This document shows, in pieces, positions 16,396 to 26,591 of a DNA stretch of 64,000 nucleotides; positions within the stretch are counted from its first letter, which is position 1; the number at the start of each line of letters is the position of its first letter. Origin of the DNA: Candidatus Villigracilis proximus. GTDB taxonomy: Bacteria > Chloroflexota > Anaerolineae > Anaerolineales > Villigracilaceae. The notes beneath the pieces were generated by a model. The model was not told the DNA's origin, did no database searches, and worked only from the letters and a program-made list of their open reading frames with translations. A program made the position numbers and the translations under genes. Location of the stretch: positions 1-64,000 of the forward strand of contig JADKBB010000007.1 of assembly GCA_016715195.1 (NCBI GenBank), in the 5' to 3' direction.

Positions 16396-17130
16396 ATGAC
16401 CTCTATTATTGAATTACTCGAAGTAAATAAAACCTATTCCACAGCCGCTGGCGATTTTGTTGCATTGAAAGATGTGAATTTACAGATCAATGCCGGCGAG
16501 TTTGTAGGCATTGTCGGAAAATCCGGCGCGGGGAAATCCACTTTGTTGAATATGATCAACGGTGTGGATCAACTCTCCAGCGGCGAAGTATTTGTGCATA
16601 CTGATGGCAAAAAACTGTCGGTGCATGAAATGAGCGAAGACGGGCGCGCCCAGTGGCGTGGAAAAAACATGGGCGTTGTTTATCAATCGTTCCAGCTTTT
16701 GCCCATGCTGACTCTCGTTGAAAACATCATGCTGCCGATGGACCTTTCCGATAATTTTAATCCGCGCAAATCGAAGGAACGCGCGCTCGAATTGCTCACA
16801 CTCGTTGAGCTTGAAGAGCACGCCAACAAACTGCCCGCCTTCATCTCCGGCGGACAGCAGCAGCGGGTTGCCATTGCGCGCGCGCTCGCCAACGACCCGT
16901 CGATCCTCGTCGCTGATGAGCCAACCGGCAGTCTTGATTCCATCACCGCCGATCATATCTTTGATGTCTTTGAACATCTCGTTTCAGAACAGGGAAAAAC
17001 CATTGTCATGGTCACACACGATATCGGTCTCGCGAGCCGCTTCTCACGCAGTCTGGTCATTGCGGATGGAGAACTGGTCGACTCGCAGCCGGATTCCAAT
17101 TTGGACAAAACATTCATGAGGCGGAGATGA
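16396..17130 (+). CDS. ABC transporter ATP-binding protein (MacB/LolD type)
   Basis: A 244-residue ATPase with Walker A GKSGAGKST near residue 40, Q-loop VVYQSFQLLPMLT, signature FISGGQQQRVAIARA, Walker B ILVADEPTGSLD and H-loop VMVTHD. The FQLLPMLTLVENIMLPM stretch is typical of LolD/MacB-type ATPases that drive FtsX-fold permeases rather than classic importers. It is the first gene of a seven-gene operon that ends with such a permease and a HlyD-type adaptor. Its stop overlaps the start of the next gene (ATGA). Confidence 0.93.
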   Translation: MTSIIELLEVNKTYSTAAGDFVALKDVNLQINAGEFVGIVGKSGAGKSTLLNMINGVDQLSSGEVFVHTDGKKLSVHEMSEDGRAQWRGKNMGVVYQSFQLLPMLTLVENIMLPMDLSDNFNPRKSKERALELLTLVELEEHANKLPAFISGGQQQRVAIARALANDPSILVADEPTGSLDSITADHIFDVFEHLVSEQGKTIVMVTHDIGLASRFSRSLVIADGELVDSQPDSNLDKTFMRRR

Positions 17131-18291
17131 ACAAAGCCCCGCTTCGCACCAAGCCGAAAACTGGTCCTGCTCAAGTAGCAGACTTTGCGCCTGAATCCAT
17201 GATCGAACTACGCGGCGTTATCAAACGCTTCAGCAACGCGGCAGGGGAATTCACCGTCCTCAAAGGCGTGGACTTAACCATCAATCGCGGCGAATTCGTT
17301 TCCATCGTCGGCAAATCGGGCAGTGGAAAATCCACGCTGTTGAATATGATCACCGGCATCGACCATCCCACCGATGGGCAGGTGGTCGTGAATGCCACAG
17401 ATATTTATACCGGCGTCACTGAAAGTCAGCGCTCAAAATGGCGCGGAAAGAATCTTGGTATTGTCTTCCAGTTCTTTCAATTATTGCCCATGCTCACACT
17501 TCTCGAAAATGTCATGCTCCCCATGGACTACGTGGACTTATACGATTTCGACGAACGCCCCGCGCGCGCCATGGAATTATTAACTTTGGTCGGTCTGGAA
17601 CAATTCGCGAATAAACTTCCGGTTTTGGTTTCCACCGGTCAGCAGCAACTCGCCGCCATTGCGCGAGCCATGGCTTGTGACCCGCCCTTGTTGGTCGCTG
17701 ATGAACCGACTGGTAACCTTGATACACGCTCAGCCGATAAGATCATTCAACTCTTTGAAGGATTTGTCGCCCAAGGCAAGACCATCGTCATGGTGACGCA
17801 CGACCCGTCACTTACATCCCGCACCAATCGCAACATCATCATTTCTGATGGTGAGTTGATCAATGAAACCGTCTCACGTGCATTGCCGAAACTGCGTCAC
17901 CGTCACATGCTTGAATTTACACGCATTGTCGAAGAGCGCGTCTATCAGCCAAACGAAACCATCCTTTCACGCGACCAGCACGTGGACCATTTCTTTATGA
18001 TCCGCAAAGGTGAAGTGGAAGTGGTTTTACAGGATGAGAAAAATCAGGAAACAGTTGTCTCACGCCTCAAGCCGGGCGAATTCTTTGGCGAGATCGAACT
18101 CCTGCGCGGCGGCAAATCCATTGCGAATGCGCGCCGCCAGCAACGGCCCCGTGGAAGTGTTGACTCTTCCGCGCGAAGATTTTCTGCGCGTGATCAATGA
18201 ATCGCCCATTACGGCAGAAGCACTGGGCGAGATCGTCCAAAAGCGGCTTGATGAACAACGTGTCGCAGACCGCAGATCGGTGAGCCGGTAG
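17127..18291 (+). CDS. ABC ATPase fused to a cyclic-nucleotide-binding-like domain (frameshifted)
   Basis: Residues 25-250 form a second MacB/LolD-like ATPase with Walker A GKSGSGKST, VFQFFQLLPMLT, Walker B LLVADEPTGNLD and VMVTHD. Its signature reads VSTGQQQLAAIARA, where the partner gene has ISGGQQQRVAIARA, so the LSGGQ box is altered. From about residue 265 a CAP_ED-type domain follows: RVYQPNETILSRDQHVDHFFMIRKGEVEV, then RLKPGEFFGEIELLRGGK. A frame change near 18120-18135 leads to SNGPVEVLTLPREDFLRVI and a stop at 18291. Joined length is about 387 residues. The fusion suggests that a ligand or oligomer state gates the exporter. Confidence 0.82.
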
Positions 18292-18362
18292 GTTGGTAGT
18301 TGGCGGTAAAAAGTAAACAGGTAAACTGCATTTTTTCATCCTTCATAATTCATCCTTTCAAA

Positions 18363-20277
18363 ATGACTGATCCACGCAAACTCCCGCAGATACTCTATAT
18401 AGAAGACAGCGACGAAGCCCGTTCGCTGGTGCGGCGTTTGCTGTCTCATAAATATGTAGTGCTGGAAGCCATAGATCCATTGAACGGGTTGCAGCTTGCT
18501 GAAGAAACCCAGCCCAGCCTGATCCTGGTGGACTATAGTCTGCCGCACATGACAGGTAATGAAGCTGCCACACGCTTGAAGAAAATGCTGCCAGATACAC
18601 CCATCGTCATCGTTTCAGGTGACTTGTCCGTTGGCGCGCGGGAGCGGGCGTTGGCTGCGGGCGCGGTGGGATTTATCTCGAAGCCAATTGATGCTGATTT
18701 TATTGAACTGGTGGATGCGTATCTAAATGGCAAAGTGGAAATACTGGAAGATGCTGAAAAATACCTGCAAGCCTATCAACAGGAATTGGTGGAGCGCCTC
18801 GAGGGCAATATCCGCCAGTTGAGCACCACGGTTGAAAAGAATAAACATTTGCTGCAACAGAATGAACGCATGTTTTCAATGTTGGAGCGCAGACATAAAC
18901 TGCTTGAAACCGCCGCCCGTGTAGGGCAGATGGTTACATCCATTTTGGCGATAGACGATCTGTTGAAGCACACGGTCAATATTATTTGCAGTGAATTCAA
19001 TTTATATTACTCAGGCATATTTTTAGTTTCTGAAGATGAAGAATGGGCGGTTCTGCGCGCGGGCTATGCCGCTGCGGGGCGCAAGATGATGTCTGAAAAT
19101 TACCGGCTGCATGTGGATGAAAAATCCATGATCGGGAATTCGATCATTAAGCAACAGGCGCAGATCGCGCTGGATGTGGCTGGCGAAGAGTCGCGCTTTA
19201 TGAATCCGTTTTTGCCGAATACCCGCTCTGAGATGGCGCTGCCCTTGATCGTTCAATCTCACGCACTCGGCGCGTTGACTGTGCAAAGCGACCAACTGAA
19301 TGCTTTCACAGAAGAAGATGTTACATCCCTGCAAGCCATGGCCGATCAGATTGCGATTGCAATTAATAATGCGCAGTTGATGTTTAAGCTGGAAGCCGCC
19401 ACCGCCGAGATCGTCCGCACGAAAACATTTGAAGCGATCGCCACCGCCACAGGCGAAGCCATCCACTGGGTGGGGAATAAGGCGGCTCCGATCCCGGGCA
19501 GTATCAAGCGTGTGCGTGAAGATATGCTGTACATTCTGGCGCTCGCGGCGCAGTTCGTGCCAAATGATTCAGATGCTGAAAATGCATCTTTAACGGGAGC
19601 AGTTCAAACGGTCAGGGAAGAAGCGCAGGCAATCGGCATTGACCTGGATCAAGTCCTGGCTGAGATGTCTGCCATGAAGAAGAATCGTCTTCAGGCGTTG
19701 GTCAGTGTTGAATCATTAATGGAAGATCTGGAGATCGCCGAGAATAGCGCGGTGACGATCTTAAGCATCAAGGAAGGTCTGATCGGACCTGCACGTCAAC
19801 GCAACGATGCTGTGGTGTCTTTAAGTGAAATGATCGCGGATACGGTTGCAAATATGGGTCTGCCCGATGGGGTGGTGGAGTTGGATTGGGCGGCCGATAT
19901 GCCCAACGCATTTGTGGATGCGCGGCAGGTGGAGCAGGTCTTTAATAATTTGATCAAGAATTCATGGGAAGCAATGGCGAAGACCACTGCGCCAAAGATT
20001 TATGTAAAGTGGAATGCGTGATTCAAATCCGAAGTTTGTTTTGGTGACCGTGAAAGATAACGGGCCCGGCATTCCGAAAGAGATACAGGAAAAGATCTGG
20101 GTTTCGTTTTTTACCACCAAAGGCGGCAGCGGCGGCACGGGGCTTGGGCTTTCCTCTGTAATGCAAATTGTGAATCAACACGGCGGAAGTATTTCGCTGG
20201 AAAGTGAAGTTGGCAAGGGCGCTATGTTTTCGGTACGCCTGCCTGTTGAAAAAAAGTTTAAGACCTCACAGGTCTGA
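18363..20277 (+). CDS. Receiver-GAF-histidine kinase hybrid (frameshifted in this sequence)
   Basis: From ATG 18363 the order is: receiver domain (ILYIEDSDEARSLVRRLL, Asp in LILVDYSLP, Lys in GFISKPI), a coiled helix (about 140-190), a GAF domain (DLLKHTVNIICSEFNLYYSGIFLV to MADQIAIAINNA), a helical region with IHWVGNKAAPI that probably contains the phospho-acceptor His, and a HATPase domain (N-box NNLIKNSWEAM, G1 VKDNGPGIP, G2 GGTGLGLSSV). A one-base change near 20010 splits the ATPase; joined length is about 637 residues. The GAF ligand is unknown. It lies in the middle of the exporter operon. Confidence 0.85.
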
Positions 20278-20309
20278 TCTACATATATAAATTATTTTTT
20301 GGAGGATGA

Positions 20310-20693
20310 ATGACAACGGTTCTTTTGGTGGATGATGAAAAGTTAATTCTGCGAAGTCTTGAAAAAACGCTTTTGCGCGCAGGCTTTGATGTGATCACTG
20401 CGTCAGATTGTAAAAGCGGAAGTGAGATCTTCGCGCAAAATTCAGAGACGGTCAATATTGCGGTGCTTGATTTGAACATGCCAAGTTTTGACGGCACACC
20501 CAAAACAGGCGCGGGGCTTGATCTGCTTGCAGACCTCAAGCAGCAAAAATCATCGCTGCCGGTGGTCATTCTTACTGCGTATGATGAAGTGACCAAAGCC
20601 AAGGATGCAGTCTCTGGCGGCGCGAGCGCATTTTTCGTAAAAGGCCGCGAACAGGGCCTGGTTGAATTGATCCAGAAAATCTTAAACGTTTAA
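20310..20693 (+). CDS. Stand-alone response regulator receiver
   Basis: A single receiver domain of 127 residues: acidic pocket VLLVDDEK, phospho-acceptor Asp in IAVLDLNMPSFDG, Thr in VVILTAYDE, and Lys in AFFVKGRE. There is a short insertion after the Asp loop (GTPKTGAGLD) and no output domain. It is placed between two GAF kinases and is the natural phosphate shuttle between them. Confidence 0.92.
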   Translation: MTTVLLVDDEKLILRSLEKTLLRAGFDVITASDCKSGSEIFAQNSETVNIAVLDLNMPSFDGTPKTGAGLDLLADLKQQKSSLPVVILTAYDEVTKAKDAVSGGASAFFVKGREQGLVELIQKILNV

Positions 20694-20731
20694 CGCCAAA
20701 CGTTCAACGTCATTAATCTAAAGAGGAAATT

Positions 20732-22801
20732 ATGACAAACGATATTCAAAGACATGCAACTTTATTAAAGGCCTCGGCACGCGCAGCCAAGAACATCACC
20801 ACCATTCTCGATCCGTATGAATTGTTGCAGCGCACGGTAGACATCATCTGTGATGAATTCGGCTTTTATTACGCCGGTGTATTTTTTCTGGATGATGCCA
20901 AACAGTACGCCGTCTTAAAAGCCGGACGCGGCGAAGCAGGCCGGGAAATGATCAACGCGGGACATAAACTCGCCGTTGGCGGGAACTCGATGATCGGTGC
21001 ATCCATTGCAAATCGTCAGGGGCGCATCGCTCTGGACGTGGGAGCTGAGGCGGTTTTCTTTGAGAATCCCCACCTCCCGAAGACCCGCTCCGAGATGGCG
21101 CTTCCGCTCATTGTAGGCGAGGATATTATTGGCGCGGTCACAGTTCAATCCACTGAAGAAGCCGCGTTTCACGATGAAGATATTGCCGCCTTGCAGACCA
21201 TGGCGGATCAGCTTGCGATCGCCATTCAAAATTCCAATCTGCATCGTCAGGCAGAGCGCCGTTCCCGTTTGTTGAAAGCCGCGAACCGCGTGGGCAAGGA
21301 AGTCACATCCATTTTGGATATTGAGCAATTGCTTTCACAAACTGTAAATATTATCTGTGAATCTTATGGCTTGTACTACGCGGGCGTCTTCCTTTTGGAC
21401 TCAGCTGGCGAGTACGCTGTTTTGCGTTCCGGTTATGGCAAGGCTGGCAAAGCCATGGTCGCGGATGGTCACAAACTTAAAGTTGGCACAGACTCGATGA
21501 TCGGCGCCTGTATCGCCATGAATGAAGCCCGCATCGCGTTGGATGTTGGTGAAGAACGCGTGCATTTCAAGAATCCGCATTTACCGCATACCCGTTCCGA
21601 AATGGCGTTGCCTCTGGTCTACGGCGGCAGAGCCCTCGGCGCTGTGACCATTCAAAGCTCTGAAGAACGTGCTTTCAGCGAAGATGACATCACCACTTTG
21701 TTGACCATGGCAGAGCATCTGGCTGTCGCGATCAATAACGCGCATCTGGTTGATGAACTCAAGGAAGCACACAGTGAAATTTTGCGTAACAAAGTCTTTG
21801 AAGCGCTGACCACCGCCTCCACCGAAGCCATTCATTGGATCGGTAATAAGACCCTGCCAATTTCATTGACCATTGCGCGTTTGCGCGAAGAAATTGCAGA
21901 AGGAAAAGTTGACCTTGAGTCACTCAAGGAAGACCTGGATATGATCGCTGAAAGCGCGGCACAGATCACACAGGTTAAGGAACAATTGATCGGCGCGGTG
22001 CGTGAACAACGACCACGCGCTGTCCTGTTTGCGGATGTACTCCAGACCGCTGCTCATCAACGCGATTTTTCAGCAGACGCCTTGAAAGTGAAAATTGACC
22101 CTGCTGTTGCATACGTGATCGCAGACAGCACACAACTCACACGCGCGGTTGGCAATATTTTGCAAAATGCCGCAGAAGCCGGCGCCAAGTCTGTGACCGT
22201 CAGCGTCCATCCCACTGAAGAGCGCGGTGTGCTCGAGATCGACATCGAAGATGACGGCTCCGGCATGGATGAAGATGTTATGCAGAAAGCGTGGTCTCCA
22301 TTCTTCTCGACCCGCGGCGTTGAACATCACGGACTCGGCCTGCCCGCAGCGATGCATGTCGTTTCGCAGGCGCAGGGACGCATTGCTCTTGTCAGCGAAA
22401 AAGGCAAAGGCACAACCGTTGCCTTTTTCATGCCGCGCGGACATGCGAACGACGAAGCCATTGAAGCGGGCAGTGTTAAAAATATTTTATTGATCGATGA
22501 TAACGATGATTGGGCAAATCTGTTTGCTAAATCACTCAAGGATACAAAAGTTAAGTTGACTCAATCTACAGACCTGAAGAAATTTGCTGATGCAGATCTG
22601 GTCCTTGTGGATGAACACATCGCATCTGTTTCCTTGACCGATGTCCTGTCTGCGCTTTCAAAGGCAGGACTCACCTCGAAGACGGTCATCCTCACCGCGG
22701 CGATCAACCCTGAACGCGTCACCCAATTCTTGCGTGACGGTGTGAAGGATGTCACCGTGAAGCCTTATTCCGGCAGCGAAATCAGCGAATTGTTGAAGTA
22801 G
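20732..22801 (+). CDS. GAF-GAF-histidine kinase-receiver hybrid
   Basis: A 689-residue protein. Two GAF domains (about 20-165 and 180-335) are near copies of each other and of the GAF in the upstream kinase (shared phrases YYAGVF, SMIGA, NPHLP, TRSEMALPL). A DHp-like segment has IHWIGNKTLPI, the same motif as its neighbour, and is followed by HATPase_c (NILQNAAEAGA, IEDDGSGMDE, HHGLGLPAA). A C-terminal receiver is NILLIDDNDDW with Asp in LVLVDEHI and Lys in VKPYSG. No membrane segment is present, so it senses a cytosolic signal. ATG 20732 follows AAAGAGGAAA. Confidence 0.9.
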   Translation: MTNDIQRHATLLKASARAAKNITTILDPYELLQRTVDIICDEFGFYYAGVFFLDDAKQYAVLKAGRGEAGREMINAGHKLAVGGNSMIGASIANRQGRIALDVGAEAVFFENPHLPKTRSEMALPLIVGEDIIGAVTVQSTEEAAFHDEDIAALQTMADQLAIAIQNSNLHRQAERRSRLLKAANRVGKEVTSILDIEQLLSQTVNIICESYGLYYAGVFLLDSAGEYAVLRSGYGKAGKAMVADGHKLKVGTDSMIGACIAMNEARIALDVGEERVHFKNPHLPHTRSEMALPLVYGGRALGAVTIQSSEERAFSEDDITTLLTMAEHLAVAINNAHLVDELKEAHSEILRNKVFEALTTASTEAIHWIGNKTLPISLTIARLREEIAEGKVDLESLKEDLDMIAESAAQITQVKEQLIGAVREQRPRAVLFADVLQTAAHQRDFSADALKVKIDPAVAYVIADSTQLTRAVGNILQNAAEAGAKSVTVSVHPTEERGVLEIDIEDDGSGMDEDVMQKAWSPFFSTRGVEHHGLGLPAAMHVVSQAQGRIALVSEKGKGTTVAFFMPRGHANDEAIEAGSVKNILLIDDNDDWANLFAKSLKDTKVKLTQSTDLKKFADADLVLVDEHIASVSLTDVLSALSKAGLTSKTVILTAAINPERVTQFLRDGVKDVTVKPYSGSEISELLK

Positions 22802-22817
22802 AAAGAATAGGAAGTTA

Positions 22818-22852
22818 AGACCTGACAGGTTTTTCTTAAGTCTGTCAGGTCT
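22818..22852 (+). repeat. Inverted repeat between kinase and permease genes
   Basis: AGACCTGACAG at 22818-22828 is the exact reverse complement of CTGTCAGGTCT at 22842-22852. The loop is T-rich but no T tract follows, so it is a poor terminator. A related phrase, AGACCTCACAGGTCT, closes the kinase gene at 20262-20276. It may moderate or stabilise the operon mRNA, or simply be a dispersed repeat. Confidence 0.55.
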
Positions 22853-22864
22853 GATAAGGTAATT

Positions 22865-25297
22865 ATGCGACCAAGATGGCGTAAAGTTTTACATGATCTA
22901 TGGGATAACAAAGCCCGCACACTGCTGGTGGTTTTTTCCATCGCAGTGGGTGTATTTTCCATTGGAGTGATTTCGGGCGCGTATCAGATCATTTCAAATG
23001 ACATGAGTGTTTCCTACGCGGCAAACAACCCTTCGAATATTGAGATCCGCACGGCGAATTACAATGATGATGTACTCGCATCCATTCGAAATTCACGTAG
23101 CGTGAAAGAAGCAGAAGGGCGGCGCGTGATCAATTTCCGCGTGCGAACGCAGGACAGTGACCAGTGGGTGGCCCTGGATGTGGTTGCGCTGGAAAGTTTC
23201 AGCGAGAATCAGGTTAATTTATTAGTACCAGTTTTGGGTGCGGTCAAAGCGAATAAAGATGAGATCCTGTTGGAGAAGGATGCGCTTAAGAAGTTAAAAG
23301 TTACAGTGGGTGATTATCTTGTCTTTGAATTGCCCGATGGCACGCTCAAGGAATTAAAGATTGTGGGCATTGTGCAGGATGTCAGCACGGGCGCAGGTGA
23401 CTTTCTCGCCCCGCCCTTTGCCTACATTGAAATGAATACATTCCCCACGCTGCGTCAGCCTGAGTTGTTCAACCGCGCGTATGTGACCGTTACAGAAGGC
23501 GAAGATGACATTTCCTACATCCGTGAAGTGGGCGCAGACTTAAAGGATAAGCTGGAAAAGAATGGCACTGTGGTGGTGCGCACCCGTTTTTCTGAAATGC
23601 ATAAACATCCGCTGGCTGATACAGTGAACGCGATTCTCGGTATTCTGTTGGCGCTTGGAATTCTGATCGTTTTTCTTTCGAGTTCGTTGATCGCGAATAC
23701 ATTGAGCGCATTGTTAAGTCAGCATTTGCGGCATATTGGCGTCATCAAATTGGTGGGTGGAAGAAACAAGCAGGTCTTCGCCATGTATTTCACGCTCATT
23801 ATGGCTTTTGGCGTGCTGGCTCTGTTGATCGCCGTTCCGCTTGGTGGACAAGGCGCGTATGGATTGGCTTTATTCATCTCAAGTGAGATGCGCTTTAACC
23901 TGCTGGGATATCGCATTGTGCCAATGGCAATGATTATTCAGGTTGTTGTTGGCTTATTGGTTCCGCTTGTGGCTGGGCTTATGCCTGTGTTGAGCGGTTC
24001 ACGCATCACTGTATTGCGCGCACTCAGCGGTGACCTTGCTGGAGATGAAAATAAACCGCACAAAGCCGGTGAAGACCGTGTGCCGTGGTTTGACTATATG
24101 CTGGTTCAGGTTACGCGAATCCTTTCTTCCCGCGGCATTCATTTTCCGCGTCCGTTCATTATTTCGCTGCGGAATACATTCCGCCGTCGTGGACGTTTGA
24201 TTCTGACTCTCTTCACGCTGACGATGGGCGGTGCGATCTTCATTGCCGTGTTCAATGTGCGTGTTACGTTGCATGATTACATCGACCAGATCGGAAGTTA
24301 TTTCCGCGCAGATGTGACCCTTGATTTTGACAAGGCATATCGTCTAAATGAAGTGGAGCAATACGCCTTGCAAGTGGAAGGCGTGGAACGTGTGGAAGGC
24401 TGGCAATTTCTCAACACTGAATTGTTATATGCCGATGGTTTGGTGGCTGATAATGTAAATTTACTGGCTCCGCCTGCTGAAAGTGAGCTGGTCAATCCGC
24501 TGATCGCATCCGGCCGCTGGATTCGCAAGGATGATGTTCGCAAACTGGCGATCAGTGAAGCAGTACTTGAGTTTTATCCCAACTTGCAGCCCGGCGACCA
24601 TTTACTGCTCAAGATTCAAGGCAGGGAAGAATCCTGGGAAGTTGTTGGTATCTTTAAATTTGTCGGTAATGAAGGCATTCTGGCTTACGCGCCTTATGAA
24701 TATATTTCGCAGATATCAAACCTTGCCAATCGTTCCTTCTCTTTTCGCATGGTCACAAATCAACATGACCGCGTCTATCAGGATTTGATGGCCGAGAAGC
24801 TGGATCATTTCTTCCGCGACGAAGGATTCAAAGTTCGTAAATCCGAATCAGGCCTGGCCTCGCTTGATACTGCTTCGGAGAGTTTGGATATTCTGGTGGT
24901 CTTTCTGCTCATCATGGCTATTCTGACGGCCGTGGTAGGCGCAATGGGGTTGACCGGCACCATGGGCATGAACGTCCTTGAGCGCACGCGTGAGATCGGT
25001 ATTATGCGCGCCATCGGCGCCGATGACCGTGCCGTCATGCGCACGATCATCGCGGAAGGCTTTGTGATCGGCACGATCTCATTTATTCTGGCGATCGTGG
25101 TTTCCATACCAATTACATACGGACTTTCCTATATTGTCAGTCTGGCTGTGTTTGAAACACCCATTCAAGTGGTCTTCACGTATTTGGGCTACGCCATCTG
25201 GTTTGCGCTGGTGCTGGTCCTTTCGGTGTTGGGTTCCATTTTGCCGGCCCGTAATGCCGCGCGTTTGACCATTCGTGAAGTATTGGCTTACGAATAA
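22865..25297 (+). CDS. FtsX-fold ABC permease, MacB/LolE-like, two-domain
   Basis: An 810-residue permease with eight predicted membrane helices: one after the basic N-terminus (WRKVLHDLWDNKARTLLVVFSIAVG), three at about 255-385, a second single helix around 450 after RRRGRLILTLFTLTMGG, and three at the C-terminus ending SILPARNAARLTIREVLAYE. Two large extracytoplasmic MacB_PCD-like domains lie after helices 1 and 5. The duplicated layout matches permeases that work as a single chain or homodimer with LolD-type ATPases. It is the only permease in the operon, against two ATPase genes. The exported molecule is unknown. Confidence 0.9.
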   Translation: MRPRWRKVLHDLWDNKARTLLVVFSIAVGVFSIGVISGAYQIISNDMSVSYAANNPSNIEIRTANYNDDVLASIRNSRSVKEAEGRRVINFRVRTQDSDQWVALDVVALESFSENQVNLLVPVLGAVKANKDEILLEKDALKKLKVTVGDYLVFELPDGTLKELKIVGIVQDVSTGAGDFLAPPFAYIEMNTFPTLRQPELFNRAYVTVTEGEDDISYIREVGADLKDKLEKNGTVVVRTRFSEMHKHPLADTVNAILGILLALGILIVFLSSSLIANTLSALLSQHLRHIGVIKLVGGRNKQVFAMYFTLIMAFGVLALLIAVPLGGQGAYGLALFISSEMRFNLLGYRIVPMAMIIQVVVGLLVPLVAGLMPVLSGSRITVLRALSGDLAGDENKPHKAGEDRVPWFDYMLVQVTRILSSRGIHFPRPFIISLRNTFRRRGRLILTLFTLTMGGAIFIAVFNVRVTLHDYIDQIGSYFRADVTLDFDKAYRLNEVEQYALQVEGVERVEGWQFLNTELLYADGLVADNVNLLAPPAESELVNPLIASGRWIRKDDVRKLAISEAVLEFYPNLQPGDHLLLKIQGREESWEVVGIFKFVGNEGILAYAPYEYISQISNLANRSFSFRMVTNQHDRVYQDLMAEKLDHFFRDEGFKVRKSESGLASLDTASESLDILVVFLLIMAILTAVVGAMGLTGTMGMNVLERTREIGIMRAIGADDRAVMRTIIAEGFVIGTISFILAIVVSIPITYGLSYIVSLAVFETPIQVVFTYLGYAIWFALVLVLSVLGSILPARNAARLTIREVLAYE

Positions 25298-25377
25298 AAA
25301 TATTTATAAAAATAATTATGTTGCTGAGCAAATGATCCTGCTCTTGCATAAACAATGAAAATACAAGAAGGTATGAA

Positions 25378-26502
25378 ATGAAAAAACAAACATTAACTAT
25401 GATCGCAATACTAACCATCCTTTCACTCGCGCTCGCCGCGTGTGGAAATCAACCTGAGGCCACACCCGCCCCAGCGGAAATTGTCTCGTCCAGTGATGTT
25501 GTCGCGGAAGGCCGCCTCGAACCCATTCAGGGCGCGAACCTGTCCTTTCAGGCGCGCGGTGTTGTTGAGCAAGTTCTGGTGAGCGCCGGAGATACCGTCA
25601 GCGAAGGGGATGTCCTCGTCCGCCTCGCAAATGCGGGCGGGGCTGAAGCGCAGGTTGTCGTCGCCCAAAATGCTTATGATGTCCTCCTCCGCAATGAAAG
25701 CAGTGACCGCGCCAAACTCTGGCAGGCTTATATGGATGCGCAAATTGTGCGCGGCAAGGCCGAAAATAAATGGGAAGATCTGAATGTTGACAGCATCGAA
25801 GACAGCATCGAAGATGACAAGGCGACAATAGAAGATCGTCAACAAGATGTGGCCGATGCGCAGGAAGACTTCGATAAATATAAAGACCTTGATGCCGATA
25901 ATTCCAAACGCAAAAATGCCGAGGATGATCTTGAACAGGCGCAGGACGATCTGAATCAAGCCATCCGCGATCTGGAAGACACCATGCGTGATCGTGATGA
26001 AGTACGTGCCGCGTATGATGCCGCACTTGGACTTGAAGCTGAAGCGAAATATCAATATGAAATCAGCCTTGACGGCCCGAATTCAGATCAGCTCTCATTG
26101 GCAAAAGCAAATCTTGATGCTGCAAAAGATACACTTTCCAATTACATCATCACTGCACCGTTTGGCGGCACTGTGGCGGATGTCAACGTGAAGGTGGGAG
26201 AGCAGGTGACAGCTGAAACGCGTGTGATTAGCATTGCCAATTTTAATACCTGGGTTGTTGAAACCACAGATGTAACTGAACTCGAAGTGGTAAAAATCAG
26301 CAAAGGACAAACTGTTACGCTCATCCCTGATGCTCTTTCTGATTTGGCTCTCAGCGGCACGGTCACAGAGATCAGCCAGGCCTACACCCAACAAGGCGGT
26401 GACATTCTTTATACAGTCCGCATTGCGGTGGCGGAAAACGATCCGCGTTTGAAGTGGGGCATGACCGTGGAAGCTACCTTCAGGGAAGTTGTACAACAAT
26501 AA
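25378..26502 (+). CDS. HlyD/MacA-type membrane fusion lipoprotein
   Basis: MKKQTLTMIAILTILSLALAAC is a lipoprotein signal (Cys22). The biotinyl-lipoyl-like half-motifs flank a long hairpin: EGRLEPIQGANLSFQARGVVEQVLVSAGDTVSEGDVL before, and IITAPFGGTVADVNVKVGEQV after. The coiled-coil hairpin (about 95-245) is rich in Asp, Glu and Gln with heptads such as EDRQQDVADAQEDFDKYKD. A beta-barrel follows. In 374 residues this is the adaptor of the exporter. No outer-membrane TolC homologue is near, fitting a Chloroflexota-type envelope. It is followed by a terminator. Confidence 0.92.
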   Translation: MKKQTLTMIAILTILSLALAACGNQPEATPAPAEIVSSSDVVAEGRLEPIQGANLSFQARGVVEQVLVSAGDTVSEGDVLVRLANAGGAEAQVVVAQNAYDVLLRNESSDRAKLWQAYMDAQIVRGKAENKWEDLNVDSIEDSIEDDKATIEDRQQDVADAQEDFDKYKDLDADNSKRKNAEDDLEQAQDDLNQAIRDLEDTMRDRDEVRAAYDAALGLEAEAKYQYEISLDGPNSDQLSLAKANLDAAKDTLSNYIITAPFGGTVADVNVKVGEQVTAETRVISIANFNTWVVETTDVTELEVVKISKGQTVTLIPDALSDLALSGTVTEISQAYTQQGGDILYTVRIAVAENDPRLKWGMTVEATFREVVQQ

Positions 26503-26503
26503 T

Positions 26504-26538
26504 AAAAAAATCTCCGTCAACTGGCGGAGATTTTTTTA
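26504..26538 (+). terminator. Rho-independent terminator after the export operon
   Basis: AAAAAAATCTCCG at 26504-26516 pairs with CGGAGATTTTTTT at 26525-26537 around TCAACTGG. It stands 2 bases after the HlyD stop and separates the export operon from the riboswitch-controlled unit. Confidence 0.9.
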
Positions 26539-26555
26539 TTAGAACATCTGAGTGA

Positions 26556-26584
26556 TTGAAGTTTATATTTTTTCGTGCAATAAT
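26556..26584 (+). promoter_or_regulatory. Probable promoter of the riboswitch/Flp unit
   Basis: TTGAAG at 26556-26561, a 17-base spacer, and AATAAT at 26579-26584 resemble sigma-70 boxes. Transcription would begin just before the first riboswitch-like domain. A second, weaker option inside the leader is TTGCAC...TATACT upstream of 26996, with an over-long 19-base spacer. Confidence 0.5.
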
Positions 26585-26591
26585 AAGATTG

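Noticed and set aside
18363..20277. Programmed ribosomal frameshifting in the broken genes
   Set aside because: The breaks occur in unrelated genes at different A/T runs with no common slippery heptamer or downstream structure; consensus errors explain them better.
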